A stretch of 37,260 nucleotides of DNA from Cryomorphaceae bacterium (GTDB lineage Bacteria; Bacteroidota; Bacteroidia; Flavobacteriales_D; Crocinitomicaceae), in NCBI GenBank assembly GCA_021299335.1, contig JAJTGF010000007.1:1-37260 (forward strand), in the 5' to 3' direction. Positions 13,396 through 22,608 of this stretch are shown here, one piece after another (the stretch's first letter is position 1; each line of letters opens with the position of its first letter). A model generated the notes under the pieces. The model was not told the DNA's origin and ran no database searches. It saw nothing but the letters and a program-made list of their open reading frames with translations. A program made the translations under genes and the position numbers.

Positions 13396-14670
13396 ATGAT
13401 ATTTGAAAACAACCTAACTTTTGCTCAAAATTTAGACCAAAACGATCCTTTAGCGGCTTTCAGAAACCGTTTTCATTTCCCGACTTTTCACAGTCAAAAC
13501 CCAGTTTACTTTACAGGAAACTCTTTAGGACTTCAACCCAAAACGGCGGCCACATACATTCAAGAAGAATTGGAAGCCTGGGCCAATTTCGGTGTAGAAG
13601 GTCATTTTTTAGCAAAAAGACCATGGTTTGCTTATCATGAAAATTTAACAGAAATGGCAGCAAAGGTTGTGGGCGCGTTGCCTATTGAGGTGGTGATCAC
13701 ACATTCCCTTACAACCAATTTGCACCTCTTATTGGTTTCTTTTTATCGTCCACAGGGAAAGCGCGTCAAAATTCTTTGCGAAGAGAAGGCTTTCCCAAGT
13801 GATCAATATGCGTTGGCCTCACAAGTTGCTTTTCACGGCTTGCCTGCCGATGCACTCGTTGAAATTGGCCCCCGACCGGGAGAGCACCTGATCAGAGAAG
13901 AAGACATTCTTAAAAAGATAGCTGAATTGGGCGATGAACTTGCGCTCGTCATGATCGGCGGCGTCAATTACTATACAGGACAGTATTTCGATTTACAGAA
14001 AATCACGACAGCCGGCCACGCTGTTGGAGCAGTTGTTGGTTTTGACCTCGCTCATGCCGCTGGCAATGTCAATTTAGCACTCCACGAATGGAATGTGGAT
14101 TTCGCAGCTTGGTGCGGCTACAAATATTTAAATTCTTCACCAGGGGGTGTTTCTGGCTTATTTGTCCACGAGCGACATGCTCAAAATAAAGATTTACCTC
14201 GTTTTGCAGGTTGGTGGGGCCACAACAAATCGGTGCGTTTTCAAATGGAACCTGGCTTTGATCCCATACCGGGTGCCGAAGGCTGGCAATTGAGTAACGC
14301 GCCTGTTTTAGGAATGGCTGCCCATCTGGCTTCGTTAGAAATCTTTGAGGAAGCAGGCATGGACCGCATTGGTCAAAAGCGCGACCAACTCACGGCTTAT
14401 CTTGCATTCTTAATTGAAGATGTTTCGCTTCGAAATCAGGAGAAGTGTTCCTTTGAAATCATTACACCAAAAGAAATAAAGAACCGCGGGGCTCAGCTTT
14501 CGATTTTAGCAAAAGGGCAAGGCCGTCAGCTATTTGACAGGCTCACTGATTTAGGAGTTATCGCCGATTGGCGAGAACCAAACGTGATCCGTATTGCGCC
14601 AGCACCACTTTATAATTCTTACGAAGATTGCTATCGTTTTGCGCAATACTTAGAGCAGGCCATTATTTAA
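13396..14670 (+). CDS. kynU: Kynureninase
   Basis: 424 residues, a fold-type I PLP enzyme. It cleaves kynurenine to anthranilate and alanine, or 3-hydroxykynurenine to 3-hydroxyanthranilate, in tryptophan breakdown and NAD synthesis. Signatures: YFTGNSLGLQPK (28-39), GFDLAHAAGN (D217, H220) and the PLP lysine K243 in WCGYKYLNSSPGG, then GWWGHNKSVRF. The start is ATG 13396; the open frame reaches back to 13213, but that part lies in hemL on the other strand and does not fit the family. The 3' end overlaps purN by 8 nt, tail to tail. No other kyn-pathway gene is nearby. Confidence 0.95.
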   Translation: MIFENNLTFAQNLDQNDPLAAFRNRFHFPTFHSQNPVYFTGNSLGLQPKTAATYIQEELEAWANFGVEGHFLAKRPWFAYHENLTEMAAKVVGALPIEVVITHSLTTNLHLLLVSFYRPQGKRVKILCEEKAFPSDQYALASQVAFHGLPADALVEIGPRPGEHLIREEDILKKIAELGDELALVMIGGVNYYTGQYFDLQKITTAGHAVGAVVGFDLAHAAGNVNLALHEWNVDFAAWCGYKYLNSSPGGVSGLFVHERHAQNKDLPRFAGWWGHNKSVRFQMEPGFDPIPGAEGWQLSNAPVLGMAAHLASLEIFEEAGMDRIGQKRDQLTAYLAFLIEDVSLRNQEKCSFEIITPKEIKNRGAQLSILAKGQGRQLFDRLTDLGVIADWREPNVIRIAPAPLYNSYEDCYRFAQYLEQAII

Positions 14671-15229
14671 GCGCGCTGACGTAAGTATCGAGGTCTTTAG
14701 CGAAAAACGCCAATTCTAGTGCCCGAACTTGCTGTTCAACCTCATTAGCTGTACTATTGGGTGCCAGGGCTACGGCATGCTGAAACAAAAGCTTCCCTTT
14801 ATCGAATTCTTCATTCACTAAATGAATGCTGATGCCACTAAATGCTTCTTTTGCTTCACTCACAGCCCGATGCACGTGCTGACCGTACATGCCAGCACCG
14901 CCATAGCTTGGAAGTAACGAAGGGTGTATATTGATGATCCGGTTTGGATAGGCAGAAATAAACTCAACGGGTATCTTTTTGAGAAAACCGGCTAAAATGA
15001 CCCAGTTGGCATTGAGTTCGTGGCAAATTTTTAGGTACGCCGAGAAATCTTTATTGGATAAATCATAGAAAGGAAGTTGCTGAGTCGCACAAAATGCTTC
15101 CATGGCTAAATTAGCTTTACTAGAGAGCACGCCAACCACCTTAACTCGTTCATTATCTTTGAAATAGTCGATGATTTGCCGGGCGTTACTGCCTCCTCCG
15201 GAAATAAATAGAATGAATTGTTCTTGCAT
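14663..15229 (-). CDS. purN: Phosphoribosylglycinamide formyltransferase
   Basis: 188 residues. It transfers a formyl group from 10-formyl-THF to GAR in purine synthesis. Signatures: ISGGGSNARQI near the N-terminus (phosphate loop), WVILAGFLKKIP, and the catalytic INIHPSLLPSYGGAGMYG with Asn/His, then the late FDKGKLLFQ. ATG 15229 (MQEQFILFISGGG) is chosen because ATG 15238 lies in the -7-like box (15238-15245) and the longer version, from 15280, has an unrelated N-terminus. It is divergent from acpP and convergent with kynU. Confidence 0.93.
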   Translation of the reverse strand: MQEQFILFISGGGSNARQIIDYFKDNERVKVVGVLSSKANLAMEAFCATQQLPFYDLSNKDFSAYLKICHELNANWVILAGFLKKIPVEFISAYPNRIINIHPSLLPSYGGAGMYGQHVHRAVSEAKEAFSGISIHLVNEEFDKGKLLFQHAVALAPNSTANEVEQQVRALELAFFAKDLDTYVSALK

Positions 15230-15308
15230 TTCGGCCATAAAGTTAAGCATAGTGTAGGATTCCTGGGCTTTGAGCTGCAAAGTGTTGATAAATTAAATGA
15301 GGATAAGT

Positions 15309-15339
15309 TTTGTTTATTGGGGGATAGTTTTTTTCTTTG
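15309..15339 (+). promoter_or_regulatory. Promoter of the acpP-fabF-rnc unit
   Basis: TTTG (15309-15312), exactly 19 bases, then TTTCTTTG (15332-15339), one base off the TAnnTTTG consensus. The predicted start is about 20 bases before the acpP ATG. Confidence 0.5.
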
Positions 15340-15366
15340 CAAGCTGAAACCTTTAAATTTTAAAAA

Positions 15367-15600
15367 ATGTCTGATATCAAAGCTAAAGTTATCGCGATCA
15401 TCGTTGATAAACTGAATGTTGAAGAAAGTGAAGTAACTAACGAAGCGAGCTTCACCAATGACTTGGGTGCCGATTCACTTGACACTGTTGAGTTAATCAT
15501 GGAATTCGAGAAACAATTCAACATTTCTATTCCAGACGATAAAGCAGAAGGTATCCAAACCGTTGGTGACGCTATTGCTTACATCGAAGCGAACGTTTAA
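15367..15600 (+). CDS. acpP: Acyl carrier protein
   Basis: 77 residues, acidic, the normal length. The phosphopantetheine attachment site is S37 in [16 protein letters not shown]. It carries growing acyl chains in type II fatty acid synthesis. It is followed after 30 bp by fabF and then rnc, the conserved bacterial order acpP-fabF-rnc. Confidence 0.97.
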   Translation: MSDIKAKVIAIIVDKLNVEESEVTNEASFTNDLGADSLDTVELIMEFEKQFNISIPDDKAEGIQTVGDAIAYIEANV

Positions 15601-15630
15601 TAATTCCCACTAATTCTTTAGTTTACGGGT

Positions 15631-16884
15631 ATGCAATTGAAAAGAGTTGTTGTAACAGGTCTCGGCGCGCTTACACCTATTGGCAATACAGTACAAGAGT
15701 ACTGGGATGGCCTCATGGCTGGAAAAAGTGGCGCGGCCCCAATCAAACAATTTGATGCTGCTCTATTCAAAACGCAGTTTGCTTGTGAACTAAAAGATTT
15801 CAATGTAGAAGACCACATTGACAAAAAGGAAGCGCGTAAGCTTGATCAATTTTCGCAGTATGCCATAGTTACCGCCACGGAAGCTATGGCAGACGCTGCC
15901 TTGCTTGAGTCCAACCCAAACCTCGATCGCATTGGCGTTATTTGGGGTTCGGGTGTAGGAGGCCTCAAGACATTCCAAGAAGAAGCCAGAGAATACTTTA
16001 GTGGCGACGGCACGCCTCGCTTCAACCCTTTCTTTATTCCCAAAATGATTGCCGATATCGCAGCTGGCCATATTTCTATTAAATATGGTTTGCGCGGTCC
16101 AAATTACGTTTGTGTTTCGGCATGTGCTTCTGCAACCAATGCCATCATCGATGCATTTAACCTCATTCGTTTAGGTAAGGCCGACGCCATCGTTACTGGT
16201 GGTTCTGAGGCCGGTGTGAACGAAATGGGAATGGGCGGCTTTAATGCCCTCAAAGCGCTTTCAACGCGCAACGACTCCCCAGAGACAGCCTCTCGCCCTT
16301 TTGACCTCGATCGCGATGGTTTTGTACTTGGCGAAGGTTCTGGTTGTCTTATTTTAGAAGAATATGAGCACGCGCTCAAACGCGGTGCAAAAATTTACGC
16401 TGAGGTAATCGGCGGCGGCATGTCCGGTGATGCCTATCACATGACTGCACCACATCCAGAAGGTTTGGGCGCCCGCAACACCATGCTTGCCGCAATAGAA
16501 GACGCCGAAATTGATCCGTCAGAGATCGATTACGTCAATGTTCACGGTACCTCTACGCCTCTCGGCGATATTGCAGAGGTGAAAGCCATCCAACATGTTT
16601 TTGGTGAGCACGCTTACAACCTGAACATCAGTTCTACCAAATCCATGACTGGCCACCTACTTGGTGCAGCCGGTGCAATTGAAGCAGTGGCTTGTGTATT
16701 GGCAGTCAAAAACGACATGGTGCCACCTACCATCAACCACTTTACCGACGACCCCGAACTCGATCCTAAGCTCAACTTTACATTTCATCAACCTCAGGCG
16801 CGCACGGTCAATATTGCGTTGTCTAATACCTTTGGTTTTGGCGGTCACAACACCTCCATCATTGTAAAGAAATTTAAAGCCTAA
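15631..16884 (+). CDS. fabF: 3-oxoacyl-[ACP] synthase II
   Basis: 417 residues, a condensing enzyme of fatty acid elongation. The catalytic Cys165 lies in CVSACASATNAI (161-172), and the two histidines are in VNVHGTSTPLGD and MTGHLLGAAGAIEA. The C-terminus NTFGFGGHNTSIIVKKF is typical. The length is normal. It lies 30 bp after acpP and ends 1 bp before the rnc start codon. Confidence 0.97.
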   Translation: MQLKRVVVTGLGALTPIGNTVQEYWDGLMAGKSGAAPIKQFDAALFKTQFACELKDFNVEDHIDKKEARKLDQFSQYAIVTATEAMADAALLESNPNLDRIGVIWGSGVGGLKTFQEEAREYFSGDGTPRFNPFFIPKMIADIAAGHISIKYGLRGPNYVCVSACASATNAIIDAFNLIRLGKADAIVTGGSEAGVNEMGMGGFNALKALSTRNDSPETASRPFDLDRDGFVLGEGSGCLILEEYEHALKRGAKIYAEVIGGGMSGDAYHMTAPHPEGLGARNTMLAAIEDAEIDPSEIDYVNVHGTSTPLGDIAEVKAIQHVFGEHAYNLNISSTKSMTGHLLGAAGAIEAVACVLAVKNDMVPPTINHFTDDPELDPKLNFTFHQPQARTVNIALSNTFGFGGHNTSIIVKKFKA

Positions 16885-16885
16885 G

Positions 16886-17605
16886 TTGCTGAAAATCCCA
16901 CTCTTCAATAAGAAAAAAACAAACGAAGAGCTGCAAGTCATTCGTTTTGTCATCGCTCAGTTTGGGTATAAACCCCAAAACGTTTCCTATTTTATCCAAG
17001 CGCTTACCCATAAAAGCTCTTTAAGTGACCAGCACCAGCTTTCTGCCAATGAACGCCTTGAATTCTTAGGTGATTCCATTTTAGATGCTGTGGTGGCATC
17101 TTTCGTATATGAAAAATACCCAGATATTGACGAAGGTCAACTGACCAAAATCAAAGCCAAAATAGTGAATCGCAAATCGTTGTCGGCCATTGGAGAGCGC
17201 ATGAAAATTCGCAATTATCTGATATATAGCCAGGGGCGCAGCATCAACTTAGCAGGTCTAGAAGGCAACGCATTTGAGGCTTTGATTGGTGCAATTTACC
17301 TCGATGGTGGTTTTATCAAAACCCAAAAAGTTTTAAAAAATACCGTATTTAGAAAGCACCTCAATCTCAATAAATTACTAGAAGAAGAATTGGATTTTAA
17401 ATCCGCGTTGTTCATTTGGTGTCAGCGTAAAAAATTAAACCTGGAATTTGTTTTAGTTGATGAGCAATTCATAGAAGGCAAGGCCATTTACCAAATGAGT
17501 GTCCAGATCAACAGAACGGTCTACGGAAAGGGTAAAGGACCGTCAAAAAAAGAGGCAGAACAAGCCGCTGCTAAAGAAACTTTGGCTTTGATGGGAGAAA
17601 TATAA
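16886..17605 (+). CDS. rnc: Ribonuclease III (TTG start)
   Basis: 239 residues. It cleaves double-stranded RNA (rRNA processing). The catalytic domain has NERLEFLGDSILDAVVA (55-71, Glu59 and Asp63) and GNAFEALIGAIYLDGG with the second acidic cluster. The C-terminal dsRNA-binding domain ends GKGPSKKEAEQAAAKETL. No ATG or GTG exists between the in-frame stop at 16865 and the conserved region, so TTG at 16886 is the only standard start. It follows the fabF stop by one base, which suggests translational coupling. Confidence 0.93.
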   Translation: MLKIPLFNKKKTNEELQVIRFVIAQFGYKPQNVSYFIQALTHKSSLSDQHQLSANERLEFLGDSILDAVVASFVYEKYPDIDEGQLTKIKAKIVNRKSLSAIGERMKIRNYLIYSQGRSINLAGLEGNAFEALIGAIYLDGGFIKTQKVLKNTVFRKHLNLNKLLEEELDFKSALFIWCQRKKLNLEFVLVDEQFIEGKAIYQMSVQINRTVYGKGKGPSKKEAEQAAAKETLALMGEI

Positions 17606-17634
17606 TCCCTTACTCTATTTATTAAAATTTGTAG

Positions 17635-17642
17635 TACATTTG
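17635..17642 (+). promoter_or_regulatory. -7 box upstream of the small membrane protein gene
   Basis: TACATTTG matches TAnnTTTG and ends 20 bases before the ATG at 17663. It suggests that the gene has its own promoter in addition to read-through from rnc. Confidence 0.4.
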
Positions 17643-17662
17643 CCATATTAAAAGAACGACAC

Positions 17663-17890
17663 ATGACTTGGACAGACTTCGTATACAAAATTGGTGATAC
17701 TTTTCAATGGGCTTTTGGCTTTTTTGAATTCATCCAAAACTACTTTAACACTGCTCTCATTTTATTAGGCTTTTTTGGTTTTTATTTCTGGATGCGCACT
17801 CAAAAACGCCTCAGCGATCAATCCAATGTGCCCGTAGAAATCAAGGATAACGAAGGTTGGTATAAAAAAGAAGGACAACAACTGAAGTAA
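17663..17890 (+). CDS. Small single-helix membrane protein
   Basis: 75 residues. The N-terminus is an amphipathic aromatic stretch (WTDFVYKIGDTFQWAFGFF). A membrane helix follows at about 29-46 (NTALILLGFFGFYFWM), then a charged tail of about 28 residues (RTQKRLSDQ...EGWYKKEGQQLK). Proteins with this layout are widespread and uncharacterised in Flavobacteriia. The function is unknown. A bidirectional terminator follows it. Confidence 0.7.
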   Translation: MTWTDFVYKIGDTFQWAFGFFEFIQNYFNTALILLGFFGFYFWMRTQKRLSDQSNVPVEIKDNEGWYKKEGQQLK

Positions 17891-17907
17891 AGTCAGTTGA
17901 GTAGAAA

Positions 17908-17940
17908 TAAAAAAGGGCGGTCAATAACCGCCCTTTTTGT
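17908..17940. terminator. Bidirectional intrinsic terminator
   Basis: AAAAAGGGCGGT and ACCGCCCTTTTT form a stem of about 12 bp at 17910-17921 and 17927-17938 with a 5-nt loop. There are T-runs on both strands. It serves the gene ending at 17890 and the sdh operon ending at 17955. Confidence 0.93.
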
Positions 17941-17954
17941 TTGGAAAAATTTTC

Positions 17955-18722
17955 TTATTTGTCTGAAGTAAGCGAAGCACTCAAGAATTCACGGTTCATG
18001 CGCGCAATATTCTCTAAAGAAATTCCTTTCGGACATTCCACTTCACAAGCCCCTGTATTGGTACAGTTACCAAAACCTTCTTCGTCCATTTGACGCACCA
18101 TATTGAGTACGCGGTCTTTGGCTTCAACTTTACCTTGTGGCAATAATGCATATTGTGAAACTTTCGCACCAACAAATAGCATCGCAGAGCCGTTTTTACA
18201 GGTAGCTACACAAGCACCGCATCCGATACAAGCCGCCGCTTCAAAAGCTTTATCAGCATCTGCTTTGGGAATTGGAATGGCGTTCGCATCCATAGTGCGT
18301 CCGGAAGTATTGACCGAAACAAAACCACCTGCTTGTTGAATGCGATCAAACGCAGAACGGTCTACCACCAAGTCTTTTACAATTGGGAATGCACGAGATC
18401 TCCAAGGCTCAACGTAAATTGTATCGCCGTCGCTGAAGCTACGCATGTGAAGCTGGCAAGTAGTGGTGCCGGTTTCTGGACCGTGTGCGCGTCCGTTGAT
18501 GTATAGCGAACACATTCCGCAAATCCCTTCACGACAGTCGTGATCAAATGCAACTGGTTCTTTTTGCTCGTTGATGAGTTGCTCGTTGAGTTGGTCGAGC
18601 ATTTCTAGAAATGAGCTATCTGTCGAGACATTTTGAAGCCCGTAGGTTTCTATGCCACCTGTTGCGTTGGCATTTTTTTGTCTCCAGATTTTGAGTGTAA
18701 TATTGATAAATTTTGAAGCCAT
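17955..18722 (-). CDS. sdhB: Succinate dehydrogenase iron-sulfur subunit
   Basis: 255 residues. The N-terminal 2Fe-2S domain has [10 protein letters not shown] and a later Cys in TTTCQLH. The C-terminal domain has [15 protein letters not shown] (4Fe-4S) and [15 protein letters not shown] (3Fe-4S/4Fe-4S ligands). It passes electrons from the flavoprotein to the membrane anchor in complex II. It is the last gene of sdhC-sdhA-sdhB; the start is 6 nt after the sdhA stop. Confidence 0.96.
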   Translation of the reverse strand: MASKFINITLKIWRQKNANATGGIETYGLQNVSTDSSFLEMLDQLNEQLINEQKEPVAFDHDCREGICGMCSLYINGRAHGPETGTTTCQLHMRSFSDGDTIYVEPWRSRAFPIVKDLVVDRSAFDRIQQAGGFVSVNTSGRTMDANAIPIPKADADKAFEAAACIGCGACVATCKNGSAMLFVGAKVSQYALLPQGKVEAKDRVLNMVRQMDEEGFGNCTNTGACEVECPKGISLENIARMNREFLSASLTSDK

Positions 18723-18728
18723 ATCTTC

Positions 18729-20741
18729 TTATTTATAGTTGCGTGCTGCAATTTTAATGAACTCGTAATTGAGTGCTTCTTTGTGAAGCGCTGCTTTTTG
18801 GGCGTCGCCATCTTTGTATTCCCAAGCGGCAACATACTTGAAGTTTTCGTCGTCGCGAAGGGTTTCTCCTTCACTGTCTTGAAACTCTTCACGGAAATGA
18901 CCTCCACAAGATTCTTGTCGGTGCAAGGCGTCCACAGCCATAAGCTGCCCAAGTTCGATGAAATCTGCCACACGCATGGCTTTATCGAGCTCAGGATTCA
19001 TTTCGTTGGCATCGCCAGGTACAAAAACATCGTTGTAGAACTCTTCTCGTAAAGCTGCAATTTCTGCGATGGCTTCTTTCAAGCCGGCTTCGTTGCGCGC
19101 CATGCCCACTTTGTTCCACATGATAAGGCCAAGGCGTTTGTGGAAGTGATCCACGGACTTGCTTCCTTTATTTTGTAGAAAACGATCAATGCTCGCCTTT
19201 ACCTCTGCTTCTGCTGTCTCGAATTCAGGTGAATCCGTAGAAATTTTACCCGTGCGGATATCGTTAGCAAGGTAATCAGAGATGGTGTAGGGCAAAACAA
19301 AGTATCCATCCGCAAGACCCTGCATGAGGGCAGAAGCACCAAGGCGATTGGCGCCGTGGTCGGAGAAGTTGGCCTCACCGGTTACAAAACACCCTTCAAT
19401 GCTACTTTGTAGGTTGTAATCTACCCAAACACCACCCATTGTGTAGTGAACTGCAGGGTAAATTTTCATTGGTGTTTCGTAAGGGTTGTCGTCGGTAATT
19501 TTGTGGTACATCTGAAAGAGGTTACCATATTTTTCTTCGATCCATTTTTTACCGAGTGAAAGAATTTTTTCTTCTGTCGGGTTGTGGTCACCTTGTGCAA
19601 AAGCTGATTGGCGACCTTTATTGCGGATTTCAGTAGCGAAGTCGAGGTAAACACCTTCGTTGGTATCGTTGGCTTCAATTCCGTAGCCGGCATCGCATCT
19701 CTCTTTGGCAGCTCGTGAAGCGACATCTCGCGGCACGAGGTTACCGAAAGCAGGGTAGCGTCTTTCTAAGAAATAGTCGCGGTCTTCTTCGGCAATTTGA
19801 GTCGGTTTCAAGCGACCTTCGCGAATGGCTTCGGCATCTTCTTTTTTCTTTGGTACCCAAATACGCCCCGAGTTACGCAAAGATTCTGACATAAGTGTCA
19901 GTTTGGACTGGTTGGTGCCGTGAACTGGAATACAGGTAGGGTGAATCTGTACGAAGCAAGGATTGGCAAAATGCGCTCCTTTTTTATGCACCTTCCATGC
20001 AGCAGACACGTTACTGCCCATGGCGTTGGTAGAAAGGAAGTAGACGTTTCCGTAGCCTCCTGATGCAATAACCACAGCGTGAGCTGAGTGGCGCTCGAGT
20101 TCACCGGTAACTAAGTTTCTTGCGATGATACCACGTGCTTTACCGTCGATTTTAACGAGATCCATCATTTCGTGGCGGTGGTACATTTTGACACGCCCCA
20201 AGCCAATTTGGCGAGAGAGTGCTGAATAGGCACCAAGTAAAAGTTGTTGGCCAGTTTGCCCTGCTGCATAAAACGTACGCTGAACTTGTGTTCCGCCGAA
20301 TGAACGGTTGTCTAGTAGGCCGCCGTATTCGCGTGCAAAAGGAACGCCTTGAGCTACACATTGGTCAATGATGTTGCCAGAAACTTCCGCCAGACGATAT
20401 ACGTTGGCTTCGCGAGCACGGTAGTCACCACCTTTAATGGTATCGTAGAATAAACGGTAGATGGAGTCGCCGTCGTTTTGGTAGTTTTTGGCTGCGTTGA
20501 TACCACCTTGTGCAGCAATGGAGTGTGCTCTGCGCGGTGAATCTTGGAAACAAAATGCTTTGACGTTATAGCCCATCTCGCCGAGAGAAGCCGCCGCCGA
20601 GGCACCTGCCAAACCGGTCCCTACGACAATGACATCGATTTTGGGGCGGTTGTTGGGTGCAACCAACTTCATGTGGTTTTTGTGGTTGGTCCATTTCTCT
20701 GAGATTGGACCTTCTGGAATGCGCGAATTTAGTGTTGACAT
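18729..20741 (-). CDS. sdhA: Succinate dehydrogenase flavoprotein subunit
   Basis: 670 residues, the long form usual with b558-type complexes. FAD-binding [20 protein letters not shown] lies near 39-58. The flavin-linking His73 is in [14 protein letters not shown]. Catalytic-region motifs include [21 protein letters not shown] and [20 protein letters not shown]. It oxidises succinate to fumarate on the cytoplasmic side. It follows sdhC by 10 nt. Confidence 0.96.
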   Translation of the reverse strand: MSTLNSRIPEGPISEKWTNHKNHMKLVAPNNRPKIDVIVVGTGLAGASAAASLGEMGYNVKAFCFQDSPRRAHSIAAQGGINAAKNYQNDGDSIYRLFYDTIKGGDYRAREANVYRLAEVSGNIIDQCVAQGVPFAREYGGLLDNRSFGGTQVQRTFYAAGQTGQQLLLGAYSALSRQIGLGRVKMYHRHEMMDLVKIDGKARGIIARNLVTGELERHSAHAVVIASGGYGNVYFLSTNAMGSNVSAAWKVHKKGAHFANPCFVQIHPTCIPVHGTNQSKLTLMSESLRNSGRIWVPKKKEDAEAIREGRLKPTQIAEEDRDYFLERRYPAFGNLVPRDVASRAAKERCDAGYGIEANDTNEGVYLDFATEIRNKGRQSAFAQGDHNPTEEKILSLGKKWIEEKYGNLFQMYHKITDDNPYETPMKIYPAVHYTMGGVWVDYNLQSSIEGCFVTGEANFSDHGANRLGASALMQGLADGYFVLPYTISDYLANDIRTGKISTDSPEFETAEAEVKASIDRFLQNKGSKSVDHFHKRLGLIMWNKVGMARNEAGLKEAIAEIAALREEFYNDVFVPGDANEMNPELDKAMRVADFIELGQLMAVDALHRQESCGGHFREEFQDSEGETLRDDENFKYVAAWEYKDGDAQKAALHKEALNYEFIKIAARNYK

Positions 20742-20751
20742 AGCCTGATTC

Positions 20752-21606
20752 CTAGTGATTCATGTAAATAATAACGGGAATGATCGCAAACAAAAATGGA
20801 ACTACAACGGCAAAGCCAGTTCCGATGATTTTGATCAGGGGAGTGTATTTCGGGTGATTGATGCCAAGTGATTGAAACGCACTTTGGAAGCCATGTAAGA
20901 GATGGTAGGCGAGTACAATCATGGAAATCAAGTAGAAAAGGACGGCAAATAAAGCGCCTTCATTTTTGCTTTTGCTGAAAAAGTCGATGACCAAACCGTG
21001 GAGGTCGCGGTAGCCTTCTGCAACTTTAACATTGGTCCCTTTGATGTAAAGATCTGTGCCTTTTTCAATGATGTTCTTGCCGTCTTTTGGAATGGGCTGA
21101 ATACCCGGTACATGTGTGTAATAGAGTTCAGCGTTGGCGGCACCCATCATAGGGTTGTCCATTTCTAATTTGTAAGTATGAAGTGGAACGTCTTCTTTGA
21201 TTTTCATTTTCCACCAGAAATTGGCCATGTGCGTAGCTAAGAAAACCAAGATAAGTGTTCCAAGGATAGCCATGCTGCGACTTGCAGAGCTAGAGTTTGC
21301 TCCTGGTTTGTTGTAAGCGTAGCGCACTGGTCGCGCTTTGCGGTTTTGAATCGTTAAGGCAAAGCCGTCGATCACGTGAATAAGCACCGCTGCGTAGGTA
21401 ACGTAAGATAGGATTTTGATAAATGGGTTGTGCCCCATGAAATACGCGTATTCATTGAATGCACGGCGACCTTCTTCACCAGTTTTGAGAATAAGTTGCA
21501 GGTTACCAAGCAGGTGGCCGACCAAAAACGTACACAAGAAAAGACCGGTTAGGGCCATGAAGACCTTCTTTCCGATAGAAGATTTAAATAATACAGAGTT
21601 ACTCAT
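20752..21606 (-). CDS. sdhC: Succinate dehydrogenase cytochrome b558 subunit
   Basis: 284 residues, five membrane helices, of the single-protein b558 anchor family. Haem-ligand candidates are His in [26 protein letters not shown] and [10 protein letters not shown]. It is longer than the usual ~220-230 residues. A hydrophilic insert of about 60-70 residues (about 133-205, [19 protein letters not shown] to GYRDLHGLV) lies between the helix with ATHMANFWW and the next one. The insert probably sits outside the membrane. It is the first gene of the sdh operon. Confidence 0.92.
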   Translation of the reverse strand: MSNSVLFKSSIGKKVFMALTGLFLCTFLVGHLLGNLQLILKTGEEGRRAFNEYAYFMGHNPFIKILSYVTYAAVLIHVIDGFALTIQNRKARPVRYAYNKPGANSSSASRSMAILGTLILVFLATHMANFWWKMKIKEDVPLHTYKLEMDNPMMGAANAELYYTHVPGIQPIPKDGKNIIEKGTDLYIKGTNVKVAEGYRDLHGLVIDFFSKSKNEGALFAVLFYLISMIVLAYHLLHGFQSAFQSLGINHPKYTPLIKIIGTGFAVVVPFLFAIIPVIIYMNH

Positions 21607-21630
21607 AAGAATCTTTCATTTGTAGTGGTG

Positions 21631-21669
21631 CAAATTTAACTGAACAACATTTAATTGTAACAAATGTTG
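21631..21669 (-). promoter_or_regulatory. Promoter and dyad upstream of sdhCAB
   Basis: The minus strand has an exact -7 box TAAATTTG (21638-21631), about 25 bp before the sdhC ATG. Just upstream, CAACATTT (21645-21652) and AAATGTTG (21662-21669) form a perfect 8-bp inverted repeat with a 9-bp spacer. It lies where a -33 region would be, so it is a candidate operator for the operon. A weak terminator for ldcA is the alternative, but there is no T-run. Confidence 0.45.
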
Positions 21670-21705
21670 GCAATATAATCTGCTTAATTCAGCTATTTAG
21701 AACAA

Positions 21706-22608
21706 TTATAGATAGCTTAAGATGGTCTGCTTGTCACGCACTTCTAGCGTGACAGTTGCTCCTAAAATGAGCGCCTGATTATCAGCAATGTGCCCCGCAG
21801 GGAAATCAAAGCAAATCGGGATTTTTCGGTATGAAAAGTGAGCCAAGATTAGCTCCTCGATAGATTGCCCAAAAGGTACGTCGGTATCTTCTAAATCGGT
21901 CATGCCGCCGACAATGAGCCCTTTAATTTGCGCCAATGCACCTTGCCTGCGCAGCGCGTGCATCATGCGATCGATATGATAGAGGTGTTCGGCTAAATCT
22001 TCTATAAATAAAATGGCATCGCGAAAGTCATAAGTATCTGGGCTCGATAGCATGCTGTAAATGATACTGAGGTTTCCGCCAATTAAAGTACCGCTTGTTT
22101 GTCCTGTTTGGTTAAAAGGGCTAGGGTTCAATTCAAAAGTTGCTTTCTGTCCGAAAAGAAGGTCGCTCAAGCGTGTTTTTGCTGCTTCACTATTGCTTGG
22201 GATATTCAAGCCCATGGTGCCATGTATACTCTGAAAACCAAGTGACTGAATTTTGTGATGCAGCACACAAATATCAGAGAAGCCAATCAACCATTTGGGC
22301 TCACGGATCAACTGCGCCCATTGCAAACCATCTAAAATCTGAACGCAGCCATACCCCCCTCGAACACACCAAATTGCTTTCGCCTCTGGATGGTCAATAC
22401 CCTCTTGTAAATCTGAAAGGCGCTCGTTCTCCGAACCAGAAAAGTAGTGGTGTCGGCCCGTTAAATGCTTGCTTCGAATTGACTGAAGACCAATGCTTGC
22501 AAGCCAATTTTCTGCTGCAAGCACCTCGTTTTCTTCAATGGCTTTGGCCGGTGCACACAAATAGACGAGGTCACCTTTCTTTAAATGGGGTGGAGCAATT
22601 AAATTCAT
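21706..22608 (-). CDS. ldcA: LD-carboxypeptidase (peptidase family S66)
   Basis: 300 residues. It removes the terminal D-Ala from L,D-bonded muropeptides in peptidoglycan recycling; the family also includes MccF-like enzymes. Signatures: VYLCAPAKAIEE near the N-terminus, WCVRGGYGCVQIL (80-92), nucleophile Ser111 in LIGFSDICVLHH, ILFIEDLAEHLYHIDRMM with the catalytic Glu, and DFPAGHIADNQALILG with His. Its ATG overlaps the ispD stop by 4 nt (22605-22608). Confidence 0.9.
   Translation of the reverse strand: MNLIAPPHLKKGDLVYLCAPAKAIEENEVLAAENWLASIGLQSIRSKHLTGRHHYFSGSENERLSDLQEGIDHPEAKAIWCVRGGYGCVQILDGLQWAQLIREPKWLIGFSDICVLHHKIQSLGFQSIHGTMGLNIPSNSEAAKTRLSDLLFGQKATFELNPSPFNQTGQTSGTLIGGNLSIIYSMLSSPDTYDFRDAILFIEDLAEHLYHIDRMMHALRRQGALAQIKGLIVGGMTDLEDTDVPFGQSIEELILAHFSYRKIPICFDFPAGHIADNQALILGATVTLEVRDKQTILSYL

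Noticed and set aside
13350-13412. Longer N-terminus for HemL
   Set aside because: It crosses the divergent promoter region and adds residues unrelated to HemL.
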